DNA of 64,000 bases from Vulcanimicrobiota bacterium (GTDB taxonomy: Bacteria > Vulcanimicrobiota > Vulcanimicrobiia > Vulcanimicrobiales > Vulcanimicrobiaceae), in the NCBI GenBank assembly GCA_003161435.1, contig PMOS01000043.1:1-64000 (forward strand). The letters run 5' to 3'. A program made the translations under genes and the position numbers. How positions within the stretch are numbered: position 1 is the stretch's first letter; the number at the start of each line of letters is the position of its first letter. Under the pieces are notes generated by a model. That model was not told the DNA's origin, ran no database searches, and saw only the letters and a program-made list of their open reading frames with translations. Positions 9,213 to 15,373 of the stretch are shown here, piece by piece.

Positions 9213-10357
9213 ACCGCATCTATCTCGACAACGCCGCGACGACGACGGTGCGGCCGGAAGCGGTCGCCGCGATGGTGCCGCTGCTCGGCGGCGGCTACAA
9301 CCCGAGCTCGCTGCACGCCGAAGGACGGGCGGCGCGCGCCGCGCTCGACGACGCGCGCGAGACGGTCGCGCGCGTGTTGGGCGCCAGCCCGCGCGAGATC
9401 GTCTTCACCGGCGGCGGTTCGGAGTCCGATGTGCTGGCGATCGTTGGTTCGGCGCGCGCGCAGCTCGACCGGGGCCGCCTGCTGGTCACCAGCGCGATCG
9501 AGCACCACGCCGTGATAAACGCGTTCGACGTCCTCGAGCGCGACGGTTGGCGGGTGACGCGCCTCAATGTCGACGGCCGTGGCCTGGTCGACCCGGACGC
9601 GTTCGCGCGAGCGCTCAACCCCGGGACGACCGTCGCGAGCGTGATGCTCGCCAACAACGAGATCGGCGTCGTCCAACCGATCGCGGAGCTGGCCGATCTG
9701 GCGCGCGAGCGCGGCGTGGTCTTCCACACCGACGCGGTTCAGGCACCGGGCTGGCTTCCGCTCGACGTCGACGCGCTGGGTGTCGATCTGCTCTCCCTTT
9801 CCGCCCATAAGTTCAACGGACCCCAGGGTGTGGGGCTGCTGTACGTGCGCAGCGGAACGCCGATCGAGCCGCTCATCGTGGGTGGCGGCCAGGAGCACGG
9901 GCTGCGATCGGGCACCGAGAACGTCTCGGGGATCGCCGGGTTGGCGGCGGCGCTGCGGCTCGCCGAAGCGGAGCGGGCCGAAACCGTCCCGCGGATCGCG
10001 GCGCTGCGCGACCGCCTCGAAGCGGGGATACGCGACGCCTTCCCCGACGTCGTGGTGAACGGCGCCGGAGCGCCGCGTCTCCCCAACGGCCTGTCGGTCG
10101 CGTTCGCCGACCTGCCGTCGGACGCGCTCTTGATTCGGCTCGACTTGGAAGGCATCGCGGCGTCCGCCGGCAGCGCGTGTGCCGCCGGCTCGCTCGAGCC
10201 CAGTCACGTGACCGCCGCGCTAGGCCTCGACGAGCGCCTGCGGTTGGGCGTGATTCGCTTCTCACTCGGGCGAGCGACGACGGCGGCCGAGGTCGACGAG
10301 GTGCTGCGCCGCTTGCCGCTCGTCATGTCAGACGTGCGCTTGCCGCTGTCCGTGTAG
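9209..10357 (+). CDS. cysteine desulfurase (NifS/IscS family)
   Basis: This 382-residue PLP enzyme should take sulfur from L-cysteine as a persulfide for Fe-S clusters or thio-cofactors. It has the N-terminal YLDNAATTTV, the PLP-binding lysine in LSLSAHKFNGPQGVG, RSGTENVSGIAG, and the active-site cysteine loop SAGSACAAGS near residue 320. The start ATG 9209 overlaps the sensor's stop (ATGA). There is no neighbouring IscU or MnmA, so the acceptor cannot be named. All key residues are present. Confidence 0.92.
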   Translation: MNRIYLDNAATTTVRPEAVAAMVPLLGGGYNPSSLHAEGRAARAALDDARETVARVLGASPREIVFTGGGSESDVLAIVGSARAQLDRGRLLVTSAIEHHAVINAFDVLERDGWRVTRLNVDGRGLVDPDAFARALNPGTTVASVMLANNEIGVVQPIAELADLARERGVVFHTDAVQAPGWLPLDVDALGVDLLSLSAHKFNGPQGVGLLYVRSGTPIEPLIVGGGQEHGLRSGTENVSGIAGLAAALRLAEAERAETVPRIAALRDRLEAGIRDAFPDVVVNGAGAPRLPNGLSVAFADLPSDALLIRLDLEGIAASAGSACAAGSLEPSHVTAALGLDERLRLGVIRFSLGRATTAAEVDEVLRRLPLVMSDVRLPLSV

Positions 10358-10417
10358 CGCACGGAGATTGTGGGAAAGGGCCGACCGTGGCTCCAGCGAG
10401 CGCACGGAGGATGATTT

Positions 10418-10849
10418 TTGAGTTCGGGCTTCGACTGGGCGGTCGTTTTGGATGTCGGGGTAGGGGTTGGCGTGCTCTTGTGCGGCATCAGCCTTTTCGT
10501 CGTGTGCCTGGCGCTGGCGAAGGTCGTGACCCGGCTGAACGGCACGCTCGATGAGGTCGATCAGCAAATCGCCGCCCTCTCGACTCCGGTCATCAAGACG
10601 CTCGACCATATCGGCGGGATCGCCGACACGGCCGACGCGACCGTCGCTCGGCTCGGTGCGGTGGTAGGCACCCTCGAAACGGTCGCGGCCGCGGTCGGCA
10701 AGACGGCGCGGCTCGGCTCGGATGCGCTCGCGCCGGCGCTGGTCAACGTCGGCGCCGCCCTCACCGGGGTCAGCGCCGGCCTGCGCAAGCTCGTCGGCGG
10801 GCGCCGCGGCGAGAGCGCCACGCCGCCCGGCGTAGGCAACGATGGCTGA
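10418..10849 (+). CDS. DUF948-type membrane-anchored protein
   Basis: This 143-residue protein has one N-terminal transmembrane segment (VGVGVLLCGISLFVVCLALA) and a long helical region with heptad character (LDEVDQQIAALSTPVIKTLDHI onward), as in DUF948 proteins often paired with YtxH. The start is TTG 10418, with GGAGG at 10406-10410 in front. It overlaps the YtxH-like gene by 8 bp. The function of the family is unknown. Location before RsbV/RsbW/sigma suggests a link with general stress, as YtxH-type proteins have in Firmicutes. Confidence 0.7.
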   Translation: MSSGFDWAVVLDVGVGVGVLLCGISLFVVCLALAKVVTRLNGTLDEVDQQIAALSTPVIKTLDHIGGIADTADATVARLGAVVGTLETVAAAVGKTARLGSDALAPALVNVGAALTGVSAGLRKLVGGRRGESATPPGVGNDG

Positions 10850-11144
10850 CGAAAAAAGCGGCGGCGTTTCGGGCTTCGTCACCGGTCTGGCCATCGGTGC
10901 GTTGGCCGGCGCGGCGCTCGCGATGATCCTTGCGCCCGCGACGGGCGAAGACACCCGCGACCTCTTGGTCGCCAAAGCACGCGAGGCGGGCGAACGTGCA
11001 CGCGACACCGCCGGAGACGCCGGCGATCTGCTCGCTCGCGGCCGGAGCATCGTGGCCGAGGCCAAGACCCGCATCGACGGAGCGATCGCCGAAGGCAAAG
11101 ATGCGGCATCGCACCAGCGCAGCACTCTCGAGAACGAAAGCTAG
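10842..11144 (+). CDS. YtxH-like small membrane protein
   Basis: This 100-residue protein has a Gly/Ala-rich membrane segment (FVTGLAIGALAGAALAMILAP) followed by ATGEDTRDLL and an amphipathic helix. That is the standard YtxH arrangement, where LAP.SG.ETR follows the membrane segment. YtxH proteins belong to general-stress regulons in Bacillus, but their activity is unknown. The gene overlaps the DUF948 gene and ends 8 bp before the anti-sigma antagonist, so it is likely in the same transcript as the sigma module. Confidence 0.8.
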   Translation: MADEKSGGVSGFVTGLAIGALAGAALAMILAPATGEDTRDLLVAKAREAGERARDTAGDAGDLLARGRSIVAEAKTRIDGAIAEGKDAASHQRSTLENES

Positions 11145-11152
11145 GAGATACG

Positions 11153-11497
11153 GTGGATATCAAAGTCAACGTCCGGGAGTCCGAGGGAGACGCGTACGTC
11201 GTCGACCTCACCGGCGAGATCGACGTCTATACGTCGCCCAAGGTCAAGGACGCGATCACGGAGCTCATCGATCAAGAGCACTACAACTTGGTGATCAACC
11301 TCGAGAAGGTGCGCTACATCGACTCGACGGGGTTGGGCGTACTGATCGGCGGCCTCAAGCGCGTGCGCGAGCACGGCGGCTCGGTCAACCTCGTGTGCAC
11401 GAACCCGCAGATCAAGAAGATCTTCGACATCACCGGCCTGGTGAAGATCTTCGGCATCTTCGACGACGAGCAGAGCGCGATGAAGGCGCTGGTGTGA
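11153..11497 (+). CDS. anti-sigma factor antagonist (RsbV/SpoIIAA-type STAS protein)
   Basis: This is a 114-residue STAS-domain protein. The phosphorylatable serine lies in RYIDSTGLGVL near residue 60. When dephosphorylated, such proteins bind the RsbW-type kinase and free the sigma factor. The GTG start at 11153 is preceded by AGGAG. Its stop overlaps the GTG of the next gene (GTGTGA), giving translational coupling at a fixed ratio. With RsbW and the sigma factor next door this forms a complete partner switch. The matching phosphatase is probably the SpoIIE-type protein at 57534-59498. Confidence 0.92.
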   Translation: MDIKVNVRESEGDAYVVDLTGEIDVYTSPKVKDAITELIDQEHYNLVINLEKVRYIDSTGLGVLIGGLKRVREHGGSVNLVCTNPQIKKIFDITGLVKIFGIFDDEQSAMKALV

Positions 11498-11928
11498 GCG
11501 CTTCTACCGCGCTCCAAGTGTCGTCGCACGGCATCGTCGAGCTGAAGATCCCCGGCCGTGCCGAGTGGGTCGCGGTCGCGCGCCTCGCCGTCGCGGCGGT
11601 CGCCAGCCGGCTCCGGTTTTCGGTCGATGAGATCGAGGACATCAAGCTCGCCTTGGCCGAGGCCTGCACCAACGCAATCCAAAGCGCCGGCGGCCAGGAC
11701 GCCGGGGTCATCGAGATCGTTTGCGATGCACGGGAAGACGAGCTTCGCGTGACGGTTCGCGACGGCGGCGCGGGGATTCACCTCGAGCCGCTGCGGCCGG
11801 GCGGCCTCGCGGAGGGGCGCACCGAAGAGCTTGGGGTGTTCTTAATTCGCGCCCTCATGGACAGTGTCGACTATACGAGCGATCCGCGAGGTACGGAGCT
11901 CGTCATGATCAAGCGCGTCAGCGCGTAG
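11494..11928 (+). CDS. serine kinase/anti-sigma factor (RsbW/SpoIIAB type)
   Basis: This 144-residue GHKL-fold protein carries the N-box ALAEACTNAIQS, a G1-like RDGGAGIH, and a C-terminal LGVFLIRALMDSVDY segment. It should phosphorylate the preceding antagonist on serine and bind the following sigma factor. The start is GTG 11494, overlapping the upstream stop, and it ends two bases before the sigma ATG. The order V-W-sigma is the same as rsbV-rsbW-sigB and spoIIAA-AB-AC. Confidence 0.92.
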   Translation: MSASTALQVSSHGIVELKIPGRAEWVAVARLAVAAVASRLRFSVDEIEDIKLALAEACTNAIQSAGGQDAGVIEIVCDAREDELRVTVRDGGAGIHLEPLRPGGLAEGRTEELGVFLIRALMDSVDYTSDPRGTELVMIKRVSA

Positions 11929-11930
11929 CC

Positions 11931-12758
11931 ATGTCTTCGTCGGTTCCTCACGTGGACGAGGAACGCTGGGATCGTAACCGCGCCCGTCAGGCTTTTGCGC
12001 GGTTCGCCGAGCTGCGCAACGATCGCGCGCTCGACAGCGGACCCGACCACTCGGGCGTCAGCGAGTTCGATCGCTTGCGCAATGAGCTCGTCGTCGCGCA
12101 CCTCAACCTGGTCCGCTACCTGGCGGTCAAGTTTGCCAATCGTGGTGAAGCGCTCGACGATCTGATCCAGGTCGGTACCGTCGGATTGCTCAAGGCCATC
12201 GACCGCTTCGACCTCGAGCGCGGCGTCGAGTTCACCACCTACGCGACGCCGACGATCGTCGGCGAGATCAAGCGCTACTTCCGCGACAAGGGCTGGGCCG
12301 TCAAGGTTCCGCGGCGTTTGCAGGAGCTCAACCTCAGCGTCAACCGCGCCATCGAGAAGCTGACCGTGAAGCTCGGGCACTCGCCGACGGTCGGTGAGCT
12401 GGCGCAGCATCTCGGCGCGTCGGAAGAAGACATCCTCGAAGCCCAGGAGCTCGGGCAGGCCTACAATTTGCTCTCGCTCGACACCGAGCTCAACGGCGAG
12501 GGCGACAAGAAGTCGCAGACGTTGGCCGACTACGTCGGGCAGAACGACGCCGGCCTCGAGCTGCTCGAGGACCGCGCGAACCTCGAGCGCGCGTTCCAAG
12601 TGTTGACCGGCCGCGAACGGGTGATTCTCTACCTGCGCTTCTACGAGAGCGTCTCGCAAACCGAGATCGCGAAGCGCCTCAACGTCTCTCAGATGCACGT
12701 CTCGCGCCTGCAGCAAAAGGCGCTCGAGAAGCTGAAGAACTTCCTGCAAGAAAAATAG
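11931..12758 (+). CDS. SigB/SigF-type alternative sigma factor
   Basis: This 275-residue sigma-70 family protein has region 2 (RNELVVAHLNLVRYLAVKFA, DDLIQVGTVGLLKAIDRFD, FTTYATPTIVGEIKRYFRDK), region 3 (VPRRLQELNLSVNRAIEKL) and region 4 with the helix-turn-helix SQTEIAKRLNVSQMHVSRLQ. The size and lack of region 1.1 fit group 3 general-stress or sporulation sigma factors. ATG 11931 lies two bases after the anti-sigma stop. Its regulon is unknown. A GGTTGG-N16-GGGTAA sequence upstream of 26877 fits the promoter type of this group. Confidence 0.95.
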   Translation: MSSSVPHVDEERWDRNRARQAFARFAELRNDRALDSGPDHSGVSEFDRLRNELVVAHLNLVRYLAVKFANRGEALDDLIQVGTVGLLKAIDRFDLERGVEFTTYATPTIVGEIKRYFRDKGWAVKVPRRLQELNLSVNRAIEKLTVKLGHSPTVGELAQHLGASEEDILEAQELGQAYNLLSLDTELNGEGDKKSQTLADYVGQNDAGLELLEDRANLERAFQVLTGRERVILYLRFYESVSQTEIAKRLNVSQMHVSRLQQKALEKLKNFLQEK

Positions 12759-13478
12759 ATGCCGCAGCCCGACGGGCTTCTCGAGGATTGCGGCGGCCCA
12801 TTCGATCTCACGCCGGATCACACGATCTCGTCCTTCGAATCGCAGCCGACGAGCGAGGCCGAGGCGGCAATCATAGCGTTCTTGCGGTCGGAGCCGCAGC
12901 GTCACGTGGGCAAGCGGCTGCTGCACGTCGGCGTCGGCAACAGCTCTCTCCCGTTCGAGTTCGTCGCGGATTTGGCTGAATATGTCGGCATCACGATCAG
13001 CCTCCCGGAGCTGGAACTGTTCGAGCAAGAATGCGCGGGCATCGAGAATGCGAGCGCGATGCTGGCGAACAAGTACGATCCTCGCGCGTACGCCGGCATT
13101 ACGGGCCAGTTCGACATCATCATCGATACGGTGCTCAAATCTTATGCATGCTGTGAGAAGCACTTCGATCGGATGATGGAGTTCTTCGCGTCGAAGTTGA
13201 CGATTCGCGGAACGCTGATCACGACGGAATCAGGCGTGCAGTGGGGCTGGAAGGGAAACACGAAACGGGCCTATACGCCGGGAGCCCAAATCGATCCGTC
13301 GATCGGGAAGTATCGGGTCTTGGGTCGCGATAATCTCGAGCGCCTCGGTGAGCGCTTGGGCTTGGCGTTGAGCGCCGTGAAGACGTCGGTATCCAAGCTC
13401 GAAGATGGCGCGGACGATAGCGTTCTGGTCCTGACGAAGAACGAGAGCCAGGCAGGCCGGGCTCCGCGCGGTGGCTAG
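12759..13478 (+). CDS. putative SAM-dependent methyltransferase-like protein
   Basis: This 239-residue protein starts at ATG 12759, immediately after the sigma-factor stop. RLLHVGVGNSSLPFEF looks like motif I of class I methyltransferases, and FDIIIDTVLKSYACCEKHFD looks like the post-II segment. GTLITTESGVQWGW follows where motif III would be. The first glycine-rich loop is imperfect and the acidic residue of motif II is not obvious, so activity and substrate are uncertain. Cotranslation with the sigma factor suggests membership in the same operon. Confidence 0.5.
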   Translation: MPQPDGLLEDCGGPFDLTPDHTISSFESQPTSEAEAAIIAFLRSEPQRHVGKRLLHVGVGNSSLPFEFVADLAEYVGITISLPELELFEQECAGIENASAMLANKYDPRAYAGITGQFDIIIDTVLKSYACCEKHFDRMMEFFASKLTIRGTLITTESGVQWGWKGNTKRAYTPGAQIDPSIGKYRVLGRDNLERLGERLGLALSAVKTSVSKLEDGADDSVLVLTKNESQAGRAPRGG

Positions 13479-13481
13479 GCA

Positions 13482-13763
13482 TTGTATCTGCTGACCGGGA
13501 CGCTCGGTGCGTTCGCGTGCTATGAAGGAGTCCGGTCCGCGCTCGCCTTTCGGGCGGCGCGGACGCCGCACGACGTCGATGAGGCGAACCTGCGCGCCCT
13601 CGCGGCGGTCGCATTCGCCTCGCTCGGCAGCGGCGACGCGCTGCGCTATGTCGGGATCGTGTTGTTCGTCGTGCTGGCACTCGCGTGGGTGCGCTTCGTC
13701 TTCGCCGATCGGGGCAAGGCGGCTCGATCGGCTTCGGCGCCGGAGCCGGCCGCTAACACATAG
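13482..13763 (+). CDS. small two-helix membrane protein, unknown
   Basis: This 93-residue predicted product has hydrophobic segments at about 1-22 (LLTGTLGAFACYEGVRSALAF) and 57-75 (YVGIVLFVVLALAWVRFVF), and a short Ala/Pro-rich tail. The start TTG 13482 has no clear ribosome site, so it depends on reinitiation after the stop at 13478 or is wrongly placed. Its stop codon lies in the 5' arm of the inverted repeat 13759-13851. No family is recognised. Confidence 0.5.
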   Translation: MYLLTGTLGAFACYEGVRSALAFRAARTPHDVDEANLRALAAVAFASLGSGDALRYVGIVLFVVLALAWVRFVFADRGKAARSASAPEPAANT

Positions 13764-13851
13764 AACGGCCGTGCCCGGAGATTAGCCAGACGGTCTGAGC
13801 GGGCAAGGGAACCCTAGGGGGAATCCAGCCCGCGCGCGGAGCCGTTCTATG
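13759..13851 (+). promoter_or_regulatory. 11-bp perfect inverted repeat enclosing the diguanylate cyclase leader
   Basis: CATAGAACGGC at 13759-13769 is the exact reverse complement of GCCGTTCTATG at 13841-13851. The 3' arm contains the ATG start codon (13849-13851) of the GGDEF gene, and the 71-base interior can form further stems (CAGA/TCTG near 13787-13797, GCGGGC/GCCCGC near 13798-13833). This is the layout of a structured leader able to hide a start codon. I compared it by memory with c-di-GMP-I and c-di-GMP-II, cobalamin, TPP and SAM elements and found no convincing match. Confidence 0.5.
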
Positions 13852-15231
13852 CCGATGCAATCCGACGAGCCGATCGTCCAGGCGGACATGATGCTCCGCC
13901 GCGCGAGGAAGCGCGACGTGGCGTCGGCCGCAGTGTTCGTCGCGGTCCTGTTAACGCTCACGCTCGCGGCGTCGCGCTTCGGAAACGTTCCCGGACCGGT
14001 GGTCGCCCCGTTCATCCCGATCTGCGCGACGTTCTGGGGTGCGGCTGACCTGCTCACCGCATTCTTGCTGTGCACGCAGTTCTCGGTCAACGGGATTCGC
14101 GCTTTCGCGTACCTGGGCGGCGCGTACGCATTCTCTGGTCTCTTGACGATTCCGTATGTCGTCTATTTCCCCGGCCTGTTCCACGATCCGTCGCTGACGC
14201 CCGGCGCGTCGCAGGTCTCGGTCTGGCTCTGGCTCGTTTGGCATCTCGTCTTCCCGCTGGTGATCGGCGGGTACCGCCTCTACGATCCCAATTTCAGGCG
14301 CCGGTTCCTGCACGGGTCCCGGATCCGCAGCGGGCTTCGGTTTGCGCTGATCTACGTCGTCGCCGGCGCAGCGCTCACGATCGGTGTGGTCGTTGCATTC
14401 AGCGATCGGCACCCATTGCTGCTCGACAACGGAAATTTCACGGCCATCTGGACGGGCGGGTTCATGCCGCTCGTGTTCGTGCTCAGCGCCGCTGCCGCCG
14501 TGCTGATGATCGGGTTCGCGCGAAAACCGAGCCTGCTGCAAATATGGCTCGCCGTCGCGCTCGCGGCGGCTGCGCTCGACGGTTTGCTCAACGCGTTCGT
14601 CTCAGGTCGCTACACCCTGAGCTGGTATCTGGGCAAGCTCGAGACGCTGACGACGGCGTGCGTCGTCATGTTCGTGCTGCTCTTGGAGGTAGGTGCGCTG
14701 TACCGCCGGCTCGGCACGATGGCGATCCTCGATTCGCTCACCGGTTTGCGCAATCGCCGCTCGTTCGACGAGTACATGCAATGGACACTTGGACAGCGCG
14801 CGAACACTCAGATCGCGTTCCTGCTGCTCGACGTCGACCGCTTCAAACAGTTCAACGATCGCTACGGCCATGCCGCAGGCGATACGTGCTTGCAACGCGT
14901 CGCCGAGGCCATCCGCGCTTCGCTGTCGCGCTCCGCCGATCTCGTCGCGCGCTACGGCGGCGAAGAGTTCGTCGTTCTGCTGCCCGAAACGTCGGCGCTC
15001 GGCGCGCGCGACGTCGCCGAGCGCATCCGGCTGAACGTCGAAGCGCTGGGCATTGCGCACGCCGGGTCGCCGGTCGCGCCGGTGGTGACGATGAGCATCG
15101 GGGTCGCGCACGCATTTACCTCGCGAGCGCTCGACGGCGGCCGTCTCTTCGCGCTCGCCGACGGCGCGCTGTACGCCGCCAAAGTCCAGCGCAACGCGAC
15201 CGTGGTCGCCGAATCGATCGTCGCCGCCTGA
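13849..15231 (+). CDS. membrane diguanylate cyclase (GGDEF domain)
   Basis: The 460-residue protein has about eight N-terminal transmembrane helices (residues about 20-285) and a C-terminal GGDEF domain (about 290-455). The active-site signature is GGEEF in RYGGEEFVVLLPE. The allosteric I-site RxxD (RSAD) lies exactly five residues before it, so an active, product-inhibited c-di-GMP synthase is expected. DSLTGLRNRRSFDEY and LLLDVDRFKQFNDRYGH are also typical. The N-terminal sensor is not one I can name. ATG 13849 lies in the 3' arm of a long inverted repeat, which suggests translational control. Confidence 0.92.
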   Translation: MPMQSDEPIVQADMMLRRARKRDVASAAVFVAVLLTLTLAASRFGNVPGPVVAPFIPICATFWGAADLLTAFLLCTQFSVNGIRAFAYLGGAYAFSGLLTIPYVVYFPGLFHDPSLTPGASQVSVWLWLVWHLVFPLVIGGYRLYDPNFRRRFLHGSRIRSGLRFALIYVVAGAALTIGVVVAFSDRHPLLLDNGNFTAIWTGGFMPLVFVLSAAAAVLMIGFARKPSLLQIWLAVALAAAALDGLLNAFVSGRYTLSWYLGKLETLTTACVVMFVLLLEVGALYRRLGTMAILDSLTGLRNRRSFDEYMQWTLGQRANTQIAFLLLDVDRFKQFNDRYGHAAGDTCLQRVAEAIRASLSRSADLVARYGGEEFVVLLPETSALGARDVAERIRLNVEALGIAHAGSPVAPVVTMSIGVAHAFTSRALDGGRLFALADGALYAAKVQRNATVVAESIVAA

Positions 15232-15261
15232 GCTAGCACGCGGCTGAACAAGCGCCGCGCG

Positions 15262-15309
15262 TGGTACAACGATCGCTACGGGCACGCGGAAGGGGACACG
15301 TGCCTGCGG
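15262..15309 (+). pseudogene. remnant of a GGDEF domain
   Basis: Between the diguanylate cyclase stop and alaS, the + strand reads WYNDRYGHAEGDTCLR. This matches FNDRYGHAAGDTCLQR inside the preceding GGDEF domain (about 14851-14896). No start codon and no further GGDEF motifs are visible. It is probably the debris of a duplicated diguanylate cyclase, now part of the alaS leader. Confidence 0.6.
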
Positions 15310-15373
15310 CGGCCGGCCAGCGGCGCGGGCTGCGGGGCACCAGCCTGCCGAACGCGAACCTGACGGGTCGGCT

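Noticed and set aside
13759..13851. Known c-di-GMP riboswitch upstream of the GGDEF gene
   Set aside because: The diagnostic c-di-GMP-I tetraloop receptor and GCAAAGCC-type core are absent, and class II features are not seen. It is kept only as an unassigned inverted repeat.
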